Positions 26,639 through 34,975 of a stretch of DNA of 64,000 bases are shown here, in pieces (the first letter of the stretch is position 1; each line of letters begins with the position of its first letter). A model generated the notes under the pieces. That model had not been told where the DNA came from. It did no database searches and was given only the letters and a program-made list of their open reading frames with translations. A program made the position numbers and the translations under genes. Origin of the DNA: Flavihumibacter solisilvae. Lineage in GTDB: Bacteria > Bacteroidota > Bacteroidia > Chitinophagales > Chitinophagaceae. The stretch is from positions 1 through 64,000 of the forward strand of contig NZ_JSVC01000005.1 in assembly GCF_000814475.1 (NCBI RefSeq), read 5' to 3'.

Positions 26639-27102
26639 AAAGCCGGGTGAAAGCCGTCCAGACTATAGAAAAAGGTAACAACAAGGCCACGCCGAGCCTA
26701 CGCCGACGTATAATTGAAGGGACGAACAAGGGAGTATGAGTACAGCGCGAAGAGAGAAAACTGTATGAGTGACGTATACAGGAGGTATGAGTGACGAGTT
26801 TTGGAGGTAAGAAAGATGGTATGAGTGACATGTTACTATGTCGATTGTACAACGAATGGTAGTTTGCAGTGAATAAGTCAATATGTGAATAGGTGAAATT
26901 TAAAAATGAGTCGACCAGCGATCGAACGGGTCTACAAGCCGGGAACAAGCCGTCTACATCGGTAAACCAACCTGACAAATACCTGCTTTTTACCTGCATT
27001 TCCCGGACACGCATCGGACATTCTTCGAAGAACCATCGAAGGATCCCCGGACACTCCCGGAGAAATGTTCACGAACGACACACACAGGAGTGCATGAACG
27101 AC
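26639..27102 (+). repeat. Island-flanking repeat, right copy
   Basis: The same anchors as the left copy in the same order: AAAGCCGGG (26639), AGAGAAAACTG (26753-26763), CGAAGAA (27026), CGGAGAAA (27058) and GCATGAACGAC (27092-27102). It is longer than the left copy (about 460 against 200 bp). Homology is inferred from collinear words. Confidence 0.5.
26734..26829 (+). repeat. Short interspersed repeat GTATGAGTGAC
   Basis: Exact copies at 26763-26773, 26785-26795 and 26819-26829, and a variant GTATGAGTAC at 26734. Start-to-start spacing is 22 and 34 bp for the exact copies. Function unknown. Confidence 0.8.
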
Positions 27103-27484
27103 AGGATTTTAATGCTTTTGTGGTTAAGTTTCGAAGTATTACCGGGGCGCGTGTGCATAAACGGTACCTGTGGCCGGGAGTTATCGACGCGGCCAGGAAG
27201 TGCCGAAATTCGGCTATACGACGGCGAAGAAGCCTTACGGCCCTGGCAATTATGCGTAACCGTAGTTTAATAAGTTGTTAGGTGGTCCGCTTTCACCTCC
27301 CGGGCATATGTCTCAATATTTTGGTTTTCCCTTTCTGGCTCTCTAAGACACTTCCCTGGTGAATCCCATAACATTTAGCCCGGGATCGAACTTCGGGTTT
27401 CCGCCACTCTTCACTTTTTACCGTTTACTTTTCCGTATTCCTCTTAATTATCCGATTTTTACAGCTCAAGCAAGTAATTCGATT

Positions 27485-28903
27485 ATGGAAGTGATGGCCG
27501 AAAGAGGCACGTTGACAGCAGAACACCTTGAACAGCTGAAATCGATCGTAGGGGCTGAATATGTATTTACTGATGAGGAATCTTTCCAGAAATATGGCCG
27601 TGACGAGACAGAGAATCTGTTGTTTTATCCTGAGGTAGTGGTTAAGCCGCGGACAACCGAGGAAATCAGTGCTATCATGCGGTTGTGCCATGAAAATTAT
27701 ATCCCTGTGACACCCCGCGGAGCCGGTACAGGACTCAGTGGGGGAGCGCTGCCGCATCTTGGGGGCGTTTTGATTTCAACCGAAAGGCTTAATTCCATTT
27801 TGGAAATAGATGAACGTAACCTGCAGGTAACTACTGAGCCAGGTGTCATCACAGAAATACTGCAGACAGCCGTAAGGGAAAAAGGCTTGTTTTATCCGCC
27901 TGATCCCAGCAGCCGCGGATCCTGTTTTATCGGTGGAAACATAGCAGAGAACAGTGGCGGTCCTAAGGCCGTGAAATACGGGGTCGTAAGGGACTATGTC
28001 CTGAATCTTGAAGTGGTTCTTCCTACCGGCGAGGTAATCTGGACCGGTTCGAATGTCTTGAAAAATTCGACGGGATATAACCTCACACAGCTAATGGTGG
28101 GAAGCGAGGGTACGCTTGGGATTGTCACCAAAATTGTACTCAGGCTGATTCCCCATCCGAAATTTGACCTGCTGATGCTGGTACCTTTTCAGTCGCTCGA
28201 GAAAGCAGGTGAGGCTGTAAGCGCCATCTTCCGTGCAGGCTTTACGCCAAGCGCACTGGAACTGGTGGAAATTGATGCCCTGCGGATTGTAAGTGCATTT
28301 GTCGACAGTTCAGCTGTGCCCCTTACACCTGACACCGAAGCCCATCTGATCATTGAAGTGGATGGTAATCATATGGAAACCCTGATGGCCGAAATGGAAG
28401 CCATTGCCGGTTTGCTGACAGAATACGAGTGTGGGGAAATTTACTTTGCTGATGACGCACAGCAAAAGGCGGAATTATGGAAGATGAGGAGGCGTGTTGC
28501 TGAAGCGGTTAAGATTGCAGGTTATACCATCGAAGAAGACACGGTGGTACCGCGCGCTGACCTCCCTGCATTGATCAGGGGGGTGAAGGCAATCGGTGCG
28601 AATTATAATTTCCATGCAGTTTGTTACGGGCATGCGGGCGACGGAAACCTTCATATCCGGATAAAAAAGGAAGGTACAGTAAACAGCCAGGATGACCCTG
28701 AAGTAGTGGCCGGACTGCGTGATTTATTTGCGTTGGTTTATGACCTTAAGGGTACCATCAGTGGCGAGCACGGCATTGGGCTGATCCAGAAAGGGTTTAT
28801 GGATATTGTGTTTAACGAAACGCAGTTCAGGCTTATGCGCAGTATCAAAAAAGTCTTTGATCCACACAACATACTCAATGCCGGTAAAATATTCGATGCA
28901 TAA
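27485..28903 (+). CDS. FAD-linked oxidase, GlcD / D-lactate dehydrogenase-like
   Basis: A 472-residue flavoprotein starting at ATG 27485; a longer frame from GTG 27359 would add 42 residues unlike the family. The PCMH-type FAD domain lies at about 45-225 (VVVKPRTTEEISAIMRLCHENYIPVTPRGAGTGLSGGALP and GGNIAENSGGPKAVKYG), and the FAD-linked oxidase C-terminal domain follows, with the conserved CYGHAGDGNLH segment and a final SGEHGIGLIQKGF. Family members oxidise glycolate or D-lactate and related 2-hydroxy acids, feeding electrons to the membrane chain or a partner Fe-S subunit; no partner subunit is encoded nearby. It is followed 10 bp later by a small barrel protein. Confidence 0.9.
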   Translation: MEVMAERGTLTAEHLEQLKSIVGAEYVFTDEESFQKYGRDETENLLFYPEVVVKPRTTEEISAIMRLCHENYIPVTPRGAGTGLSGGALPHLGGVLISTERLNSILEIDERNLQVTTEPGVITEILQTAVREKGLFYPPDPSSRGSCFIGGNIAENSGGPKAVKYGVVRDYVLNLEVVLPTGEVIWTGSNVLKNSTGYNLTQLMVGSEGTLGIVTKIVLRLIPHPKFDLLMLVPFQSLEKAGEAVSAIFRAGFTPSALELVEIDALRIVSAFVDSSAVPLTPDTEAHLIIEVDGNHMETLMAEMEAIAGLLTEYECGEIYFADDAQQKAELWKMRRRVAEAVKIAGYTIEEDTVVPRADLPALIRGVKAIGANYNFHAVCYGHAGDGNLHIRIKKEGTVNSQDDPEVVAGLRDLFALVYDLKGTISGEHGIGLIQKGFMDIVFNETQFRLMRSIKKVFDPHNILNAGKIFDA

Positions 28904-28913
28904 AATCACTGAA

Positions 28914-29513
28914 ATGAAAAAAATATTGGTACCCATCCTGCTCGTCTGCGTTTTCATCAGCAGCGCCCGTGCCCAGGACAGCACTGGAGCCGATGAACCG
29001 AAAAAAGGATTTGACAGGAGTCGGTTGTTTGTTGGAGGAAATTTTGGTTTGAGTTTTGGTAATTATACGCTTGTAAACTTGTCTCCGCAAGTTGGCTATC
29101 GTTTCAACAACTACCTGGCAGCAGGTATCGGGATCAATGGACAATACACGCAGATCAAGCACGAGGATATAAATGGAAATACGGCTGCCAGGGAAAATTA
29201 TGGCGTTGCAGGTCTGAACATATTCGGCCGTTTTTATCCCATACAACAAGCTTTTATTTTAGTTCAGCCTGAATTGAACTATATATGGGGCAGTTACAAA
29301 TATTACGACCCGGAGATCAAATCGTCCTTAAATGCCAAAATTCTACCTTCTTTATTAGTTGGAGCAGGAGGAGTATTGCCAATGGGGGGAGCGGGAGGAT
29401 TGCTTGTGATGGTTCAATACGATGTACTACATAAAACTGGAAATGGTTATGATCCCGGAACTCCTTATGGAAGTAATGCATTCTTCAGCATTGGGTTCAA
29501 CTTCGGCTTATAA
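28914..29513 (+). CDS. Small outer-membrane beta-barrel protein
   Basis: A 199-residue protein with a signal peptide (MKKILVPILLVCVFISSARAQ) and alternating hydrophobic strands such as LFVGGNFGLSFGNYTLVNLSPQVGYRF and a final FFSIGFNFGL with two glycine-aromatic turns. This is the porin-family/OmpA-like N-terminal barrel type common in Bacteroidota. ATG 28914 was chosen over an upstream frame start inside the oxidase gene because it gives the signal peptide. It is probably co-transcribed with the oxidase. No specific function can be named. Confidence 0.8.
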   Translation: MKKILVPILLVCVFISSARAQDSTGADEPKKGFDRSRLFVGGNFGLSFGNYTLVNLSPQVGYRFNNYLAAGIGINGQYTQIKHEDINGNTAARENYGVAGLNIFGRFYPIQQAFILVQPELNYIWGSYKYYDPEIKSSLNAKILPSLLVGAGGVLPMGGAGGLLVMVQYDVLHKTGNGYDPGTPYGSNAFFSIGFNFGL

Positions 29514-29555
29514 CAGATATATGTAATTGCGCCGGGTTAATCGCATTGAAAAATA

Positions 29556-29584
29556 AAGGCGCAGGATTTGATTTCCTGCGCCTT
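29556..29584. terminator. Shared terminator hairpin between convergent genes
   Basis: A perfect 11-bp stem (AAGGCGCAGGA 29556-29566, TCCTGCGCCTT 29574-29584) with a 7-nt loop. Read on the minus strand it is followed by TTATTTTTC, a good U-tract, so it should end the LOG gene transcript; it can also serve the barrel gene. Confidence 0.8.
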
Positions 29585-29644
29585 GGTTATTTAATTCACT
29601 TTGTTCTCACAATCCTTTCAGGTTGTTCATTTTGAATGTTTACT

Positions 29645-30184
29645 TTAAGAGATCTTATTAAAGATCTCAACCGGGTTGCCGCATACAACTATTCTTTCTT
29701 CCAGCGGCTCATAGAGAAAATTCTCGCGCTCCGAATGTCGCAGGAACTGGATCAGCGCATTATAGTAACCGGCTGAATTGAGCAGGTATATTTTTTTATT
29801 GTGAATCTTTAACTGGTTCCAGGTCAGCATTTCGAACAATTCGTCCATAGTTCCGAAGCCGCCTGGCAGGATGATGGCAGCATCGCTCATTTCGTACATC
29901 ATCTTTTTTCGGCTGTGCATATCTGGTACAACCGCAAGTTCGGATAGCGAATCATGTTGCTGCTCCCATTCTGTGAGCAGCTTAGGAATAACACCCATTA
30001 CTTCACCGCCATGTTTAAGGACGGCATCCGCAATAGTGCCCATCAATCCCTTTTTGCCACCGCCATACACCAGCTTGATGTTGAGCATGGCTATCAGTTT
30101 GCCCAGTTCTGCAGTGTGTTGTAGGAATAACGGGTTCAATCCGGTCTGCGATCCGCAAAAAACTGCTATTGCTTTTACGTTCAT
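29645..30184 (-). CDS. LOG family protein (cytokinin-riboside monophosphate phosphoribohydrolase-like)
   Basis: A 179-residue Rossmann-fold protein. The family signature PGGFGTMDELFEMLTW is present, with an upstream GGGKKGLMGTIADA loop and an early AVFCGSQTG start. LOG enzymes release the base from N6-modified adenosine monophosphate or hydrolyse the N-glycosidic bond of nucleoside 5'-monophosphates. In non-plant-associated bacteria the physiological role is often unknown. It is transcribed away from the neighbouring symporter gene and a second, longer LOG protein is encoded at 31813-32508. Confidence 0.9.
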   Translation of the reverse strand: MNVKAIAVFCGSQTGLNPLFLQHTAELGKLIAMLNIKLVYGGGKKGLMGTIADAVLKHGGEVMGVIPKLLTEWEQQHDSLSELAVVPDMHSRKKMMYEMSDAAIILPGGFGTMDELFEMLTWNQLKIHNKKIYLLNSAGYYNALIQFLRHSERENFLYEPLEERIVVCGNPVEIFNKIS

Positions 30185-30252
30185 AAGATAATTGTACTAA
30201 AGTAAACGTATTCATCTTTATTTTGTGGCAATTTTAGAAAAAACTTACAGGC

Positions 30253-31707
30253 ATGTCCCCCACACTGCTCTTCACTTTTGTTATCGCGTATTTCGTTTTA
30301 TTACTGGTTGTAGCGTATATCACTTCCCGTAACGCCAATAATGAGAGTTTTTTTATCGGCAACAAGAATTCCAACTGGATGCTGGTGGCTTTCGGCATGA
30401 TCGGCACTTCACTCAGTGGTGTGACCTTTGTTTCCGTTCCCGGTACGGTCGCGACTAACGCATTTACCTATATGCAGGTGGTTTTCGGTTACCTGATCGG
30501 TTATGTAGTGATCGCATATGTTTTATTGCCTTTATATTACCGGTTGAATCTCACGTCAATCTATCATTATTTGCAACAACGATTCGGATTCACCGCCTAT
30601 AAAACGGGCGCTTTGTTCTTTATTATTTCGAGGACAATCGGCGCAACTGCCAGGCTATACCTCGTGATCAATGTGATGCAGTTGTTCATTCTCGACAACC
30701 TGGGAGTGCCCTTCTTTGTAACAGCGCTGGTGATCCTGCTGATGATACTGCTGTATACTTTCGAAGGAGGTGTAAAGACCATCGTGTATACAGATACGCT
30801 TCAAACGAGTTTCATGCTGCTCGGGCTGGTAGTTTGTGTGATCTACATCATGAACAACCTGGGATACGGATTTGGCGAAGCGATGCAGGCCCTTGGTTCG
30901 GAAGGCTATACCCGGATCATGAACAGCGATGTAAACAGCAAAGGCTATTTCTGGAAACAGGTGATCGGCGGTGCCTGTATCACTATTGCCATGACCGGTC
31001 TCGACCAGGAAATGATGCAGAAAAATATCAGCGTTAGAACGTTGAAAGATTCGCAAAAGAATATCATGACCTTCAGTGTGATAATAGTCTTCGTGAATTT
31101 TCTTTTCCTGCTGCTTGGCGGACTACTCTACATCTTTGCAGCGCAAAAGGGGTTAAACGCTGCGGGAGATGACCTGTTCCCGACAGTCGCCATGAATTAT
31201 CTGCCGCCTGCGATTGGCATCATTTTCATCATAGCATTGATCTCGGCACTCTTTCCCAGTGCTGACGGTGCATTGACTGCCCTCACATCCAGTTTTTGTA
31301 TTGACATGTTGGGCATCAAAAGAAATCCTGAACTTAACGAAAAACAACAACGGCGTATCCGGTTGACGGTTCACCTGACCTTCACTGTTATTTTCATGAT
31401 CTGTATCCTGGTCTTTAAATGGATCGACAACAAATCAATTATCAATATCATCCTTGATCTTGCAGGTTATACCTATGGTCCTTTACTCGGCCTGTTTGGT
31501 TTTGGAATTCTTACAAAAAGACAGATACCTGACAGTATTGCCATCACGTTAGTCTGTCTCGCATCTCCCGTAATCTCATACTTCATCACAAAGAATGCTG
31601 CGGCATGGTTTGGAGGATTCCAGATTGGGATTGAACTGCTGCTTATCAATGGGTTAATTACCTATTCAGGGCTGTTAATCCTTTCAAAAAAATCTGTAAT
31701 AAAATAA
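30253..31707 (+). CDS. Sodium:solute symporter (SSS family)
   Basis: A 484-residue membrane protein with about 13 transmembrane segments. It begins LLFTFVIAYFVLLLVVAYITSRNANNESFFIGNKNSNWMLVAFGMIGTSLSGVTFVS, the SSS pattern, and keeps a LISALFPSADGALTALTSSF segment near the predicted sodium site. It is shorter than the island symporter (573 residues) and only distantly similar by eye. The substrate is unknown; neighbours (LOG proteins on either side) give no direct clue. It starts with ATG 30253 and is followed by a structured intergenic hairpin. Confidence 0.92.
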   Translation: MSPTLLFTFVIAYFVLLLVVAYITSRNANNESFFIGNKNSNWMLVAFGMIGTSLSGVTFVSVPGTVATNAFTYMQVVFGYLIGYVVIAYVLLPLYYRLNLTSIYHYLQQRFGFTAYKTGALFFIISRTIGATARLYLVINVMQLFILDNLGVPFFVTALVILLMILLYTFEGGVKTIVYTDTLQTSFMLLGLVVCVIYIMNNLGYGFGEAMQALGSEGYTRIMNSDVNSKGYFWKQVIGGACITIAMTGLDQEMMQKNISVRTLKDSQKNIMTFSVIIVFVNFLFLLLGGLLYIFAAQKGLNAAGDDLFPTVAMNYLPPAIGIIFIIALISALFPSADGALTALTSSFCIDMLGIKRNPELNEKQQRRIRLTVHLTFTVIFMICILVFKWIDNKSIINIILDLAGYTYGPLLGLFGFGILTKRQIPDSIAITLVCLASPVISYFITKNAAAWFGGFQIGIELLLINGLITYSGLLILSKKSVIK

Positions 31708-31748
31708 ACTAAACAGGTAAGAAATACGTTCTTATAGTATAGAAAACT

Positions 31749-31785
31749 ACGATGCCATCCATGGCTAAATTATGGGTGGCATTGT
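31749..31785 (+). other. Intergenic stem-loop between symporter and LOG gene
   Basis: A 14-bp stem with two wobble pairs (31749-31762 with 31772-31785) and a 9-nt loop. No U-tract follows, so it is not a standard intrinsic terminator; it may be a 3' stabiliser, or a leader structure of the gene at 31813. Confidence 0.55.
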
Positions 31786-31812
31786 CGTCTCCTAAGCTAA
31801 AAAAGCAGACAC

Positions 31813-32508
31813 ATGAATGACACGATAAGGATGACGAAACAGAGGCGTTGGAGTGAATCGAAAGCCCATTCTAGTTGGCAGATCTTTAAAATAATGGCAG
31901 AATTTGTAGATGGCTTTGAAGCCCTTGCCAAAATAGGTCCGTGCATCTCCATTTTCGGATCGGCCCGCACCCAACCGGGTCACGAAGCTTATGAACTCAC
32001 AGTAGACATCACCAAAAAACTTGCGGAAGAAGGATTCGGGATTATTTCAGGCGGTGGCCCCGGTATCATGGAAGCTGCGAATAAAGGAGCGCAGCTCGGT
32101 GGTGGGAAATCAGTTGGACTGAATATCGAACTTCCCTTTGAACAGCACGACAATCCGTATATCGACCGCGATGCAAACCTGCATTTCGAATATTTTTTCG
32201 TGCGTAAGACGATGTTTACCAAGTATTCACAGGGATTTGTCATGATGCCAGGCGGTTTCGGCACTATGGATGAATTCTTCGAAGTAGCAACGCTCATCCA
32301 GACCGGGAAGATGCTGCAGGTACCCCTGATCCTGGTTGGCAGCACCTATTGGGCCGGCCTGATGGAATGGTTGCAAACCACGATGCTGACGGAGCAGTAT
32401 ATTTCTTCAGAAGACCTTCAATTGCTGAAAATTGCGGATACTGCCGAGGAAGTTGCTGCCCATGTACTTAATTTCTACAGTAAGAACCCGCTTCAGCCAA
32501 ATTTCTGA
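31813..32508 (+). CDS. LOG family protein (TIGR00730-type Rossmann fold), longer form
   Basis: A 231-residue protein. The LOG signature MMPGGFGTMDEFFEVATLIQTGK is present, preceded by ISIFGSARTQPGHEAYELT and GGGPGIMEAANKGA, the nucleotide-phosphate-binding loops of the longer TIGR00730 group. A 45-residue N-terminal extension (including WSESKAHSSWQIFKIMAEFVDGFEAL) distinguishes it from the shorter paralogue at 29645-30184. Predicted role: hydrolysis of nucleoside 5'-monophosphates to base and ribose 5-phosphate. The true substrate is not evident. Confidence 0.88.
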   Translation: MNDTIRMTKQRRWSESKAHSSWQIFKIMAEFVDGFEALAKIGPCISIFGSARTQPGHEAYELTVDITKKLAEEGFGIISGGGPGIMEAANKGAQLGGGKSVGLNIELPFEQHDNPYIDRDANLHFEYFFVRKTMFTKYSQGFVMMPGGFGTMDEFFEVATLIQTGKMLQVPLILVGSTYWAGLMEWLQTTMLTEQYISSEDLQLLKIADTAEEVAAHVLNFYSKNPLQPNF

Positions 32509-32522
32509 TCTATATTGTTCAA

Positions 32523-32553
32523 TTTGAGATATGAACACATGGACTTAATTTTG
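32523..32553 (+). promoter_or_regulatory. Bacteroidota-type promoter before the O-methyltransferase
   Basis: TTTG at 32523-32526 and TAATTTTG at 32546-32553 are separated by 19 nt, a full match to the TTTG-N19-TAnnTTTG arrangement. A start point near 32558 would leave a leader of about 12 nt before the TTG start at 32570. Confidence 0.7.
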
Positions 32554-32569
32554 CTGAAAATTTTATCAA

Positions 32570-33208
32570 TTGGAACTGATCAGTGATGCAGTCAGCGATT
32601 ATGCCGGTAAGTTTACTTCTGAAGAACCGGCAGACCTGAAACATATTGCGGCATGGACAACCGCTCACCACCCGCAGTTTCATATGCTTAGCGGACATGT
32701 GCAGGGCAGGTTCCTTGCTATGATCAGCAGGCTGATACAGCCGAAGTATATCCTTGAACTGGGAACTTTTACCGGCTACAGTGCACTTTGCCTTGCTGAA
32801 GGACTGATTCCGGGTGGTCAATTACACACCATAGAACTGAGGGATGAAGAGGCCGATGTGGCCAAGAAAAATTTTTCCTTGTCAGCCAGGGCAGACCAGA
32901 TAATTTTGCACCGCGGTGAGGCTGCGGCAATAATTCCAATCCTGCCGTTTGAGTGGGATCTTGTTTTTATCGATGCCGATAAAACGGGTTACATCGATTA
33001 TTATGAGTTGCTCCTGCCGCGGCTCAGGAAAGGTGGCCTGATATTGGCGGACAATGTCCTGTTCCATGGCGAAGTGCTGGAGTCACCAATCAAAGGCAAA
33101 AATGCCAAAGCAGTACATGCGTTTAATGAGCATGTAATGAAAGATGACAGGGTAGAAAAAGTGATGTTGACGGTCAGGGATGGCCTGCAGCTATTGCAAA
33201 AAAAATAA
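32570..33208 (+). CDS. SAM-dependent O-methyltransferase (catechol-type family)
   Basis: A 212-residue class I methyltransferase of the PF01596 type. SAM-binding motif I is ILELGTFTGYSALCLAEGL, and the metal-site acidic residues sit in FIDADKTGYIDYYE and ADNVLFHGEV, matching cation-dependent O-methyltransferases that act on catechol-like hydroxyls. It starts with TTG at 32570; an upstream ATG in this frame is followed at once by a stop. A well-formed promoter lies directly upstream. It leads a run with the glucosaminidase and the phosphoribosyltransferase, spaced by 5 and 1 bp. Confidence 0.88.
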   Translation: MELISDAVSDYAGKFTSEEPADLKHIAAWTTAHHPQFHMLSGHVQGRFLAMISRLIQPKYILELGTFTGYSALCLAEGLIPGGQLHTIELRDEEADVAKKNFSLSARADQIILHRGEAAAIIPILPFEWDLVFIDADKTGYIDYYELLLPRLRKGGLILADNVLFHGEVLESPIKGKNAKAVHAFNEHVMKDDRVEKVMLTVRDGLQLLQKK

Positions 33209-33213
33209 AGCCG

Positions 33214-34380
33214 ATGATGCGCACACTGGTGATTTTAATATTCTCTTTTTGTTCAGCCTTAACAGCGGCCGCACAACAGAATGCGGCAGTGATTGACTAT
33301 ATCAACTCCTATAAGCAACTGGCTATTGATGAAATGCAACGGACGGGGGTACCCGCTTCAATCAAACTTGCCCAGGGTATTCATGAAACCGAAGCGGGGA
33401 GAAGCGAACTCGTGCTGAAGTCAAACAACCATTTCGGCATAAAATGTAAAAGCAACTGGGCCGGTCCGAAGGTATACCACGATGACGATGCCCGTGGGGA
33501 ATGTTTTCGCAGCTATGACTTTGCGGTAGATTCTTACCGCGATCATTCCAATTTCCTGAAGAACTCCCAGCGTTATGCATTCCTTTTCGAACTTAATCCT
33601 GAAGATTATAAGGGTTGGGCCTATGGATTGAAAAAAGCCGGCTACGCAACAAATATCAAGTATTCCCAGATCCTTATCCGGATCATCGAGACCTATGATC
33701 TCCAGCAGTACACCCTGATTGCATTGGGTAAACTGAAACCCTCTGCCGAAATACTGGCCGGTATCACAGTTCCACTGGAAAAGACCGAAGACCCGGCTGC
33801 ACAACGGGAGCTTACCCAGGTTGCTGCCGCACCGCCGGTCAATTACCCTGATGGTATTTTCCAGATCAATGAAACCCGGGTAATCTTTGTAAAGGGGGGT
33901 ACCTCTTTGCTTGCAGTGGCAAACCGGCATGAACTTACCCTCGCAAGGCTGCTTGAATTCAACGATATGACAGCCGGCGAAGGTGATATCCTGAACGAAG
34001 ACCAACTGGTTTACCTGCAACGCAAAAGAAGGACCGGGGCCAATTCCGTGCACCTGGTGCAACCTGAGGAAACACTATATGATATCGCACAGGCTGAGGG
34101 TATCCGTTATGAGAATATCCTGCTGCTTAATGACCTTCAGCCCGGGATGGAACCTGCTTTGGGTGAAAAGATCTACCTGAAGGAAAAAGCACCCGCAAGG
34201 CCAGCTTTACTCGTGGTAAAGAATGAGCAGTCAATGACCAGGCATGTGGTAAAATACAACGAGACGATTTACGGCATCAGCAAGAAATACGGAGTAACTG
34301 CCCAGCAGATAAAACAGTGGAACAGGTTGTCGGGGCATTCTCTCCGGAAAGGACAGGAATTAATCATCTATACCAATTGA
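33214..34380 (+). CDS. Secreted glucosaminidase with LysM domains
   Basis: A 388-residue cell-wall enzyme. A signal peptide ending AAAQQ (about 1-21) precedes a GH73-type glucosaminidase domain (about 25-170) with probable catalytic Glu58 in GIHETEAGRS and the family segments SNNHFGIKC and YRDHSNFL. After a linker, a degenerate LysM-like unit (about 215-262) and two clearer LysM modules (about 280-330 and 343-387, RHVVKYNETIYGISKKYGV) bind peptidoglycan. It should cleave the glycan strand in the periplasm, in wall remodelling or division. Two ATGs in tandem open the gene; the first is used. Confidence 0.92.
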   Translation: MMRTLVILIFSFCSALTAAAQQNAAVIDYINSYKQLAIDEMQRTGVPASIKLAQGIHETEAGRSELVLKSNNHFGIKCKSNWAGPKVYHDDDARGECFRSYDFAVDSYRDHSNFLKNSQRYAFLFELNPEDYKGWAYGLKKAGYATNIKYSQILIRIIETYDLQQYTLIALGKLKPSAEILAGITVPLEKTEDPAAQRELTQVAAAPPVNYPDGIFQINETRVIFVKGGTSLLAVANRHELTLARLLEFNDMTAGEGDILNEDQLVYLQRKRRTGANSVHLVQPEETLYDIAQAEGIRYENILLLNDLQPGMEPALGEKIYLKEKAPARPALLVVKNEQSMTRHVVKYNETIYGISKKYGVTAQQIKQWNRLSGHSLRKGQELIIYTN

Positions 34381-34381
34381 C

Positions 34382-34921
34382 ATGTCGCAGATCAAGGTAA
34401 AAGAAAAAGTATTCGAGCCTTATCTCACCGCTGAGGAAATCAATGGGCAGATCCAGCGCCTGGCTGCAGGAATAAACCACGATTATGCGGGTAAGAAACC
34501 GTTATTCATAGCCATATTGAACGGTTCGTTCATGTTCGCTTCCGACCTGTTCAAAGCAGTGAATATTGAGGCAGAGATCTGCTTTATTAAACTGGCATCC
34601 TATAAAGGCACAAAGTCGACAGGGCAGGTGATAACAGCAATTGGCCTCGATATGGATATTCACACCAGGCATGTGATCATTATTGAAGATATCGTCGATA
34701 CCGGGAAAACACTGAGCGAATTCTTACCGCAGCTAAGGCACCAGCAACCTGCGTCACTTGAACTAGTAGTCCTTCTTCATAAACCTGAGGCAACTGAATA
34801 CCCTGTCGATATCAAATACCTGGGATTTTCCATTCCCAATAAGTTCGTATTAGGATATGGCCTCGATTTCGACGGGCTTGGCCGGAACATCCCTGAAATC
34901 TATCAGTTGAAGGAAGGGTAG
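34382..34921 (+). CDS. hpt: Hypoxanthine phosphoribosyltransferase
   Basis: A 179-residue purine salvage enzyme of normal length. The PRPP-binding motif IIIEDIVDTGKTL lies at about 99-111, the early FIAILNGSFMFASDL loop and IKLASYKGTKSTGQV segment are typical, and the end carries YGLDFDGLGRN, the base-recognition region. It converts hypoxanthine or guanine and PRPP to IMP or GMP in the cytoplasm. It starts one base after the glucosaminidase stop, so translational coupling is likely, though the two functions are unrelated. Confidence 0.92.
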   Translation: MSQIKVKEKVFEPYLTAEEINGQIQRLAAGINHDYAGKKPLFIAILNGSFMFASDLFKAVNIEAEICFIKLASYKGTKSTGQVITAIGLDMDIHTRHVIIIEDIVDTGKTLSEFLPQLRHQQPASLELVVLLHKPEATEYPVDIKYLGFSIPNKFVLGYGLDFDGLGRNIPEIYQLKEG

Positions 34922-34975
34922 GGCGACAAATCCGACCGTTTTTCTTTTATATAAAGGGATAAAAATGTAACTTTC

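Larger units (their letters stand above)
26418..27484. other. Long noncoding region at the right border of the glycan island
   Basis: About 1.07 kb without a convincing gene. Short open frames exist on both strands but show no recognisable motifs or Bacteroidota-like starts. It contains several copies of GTATGAGTGAC, a pair of GCCGGG-containing segments at 26642 and 26938, and the right copy of the island-flanking repeat. The last part (27360-27484) is AT-richer and probably holds the promoter and leader of the downstream oxidase, but no full TAnnTTTG box was seen. Confidence 0.6.

Noticed and set aside
26553-27014. 153-codon open frame on the minus strand in the noncoding island border
   Set aside because: No motif, an irregular Ser/Arg/Cys-rich composition, overlapping frames on both strands and repeats at DNA level; it looks like noncoding sequence.
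27090-27281. 63-codon arginine-rich frame on the plus strand near 27.1 kb
   Set aside because: No similarity recognised to integrases or other families; it lies within the repeat region and shows no promoter.
27361-27400. tRNA-like end (GGATCGAACTTCGGG)
   Set aside because: It resembles a T-arm only superficially; no cloverleaf could be drawn around it.
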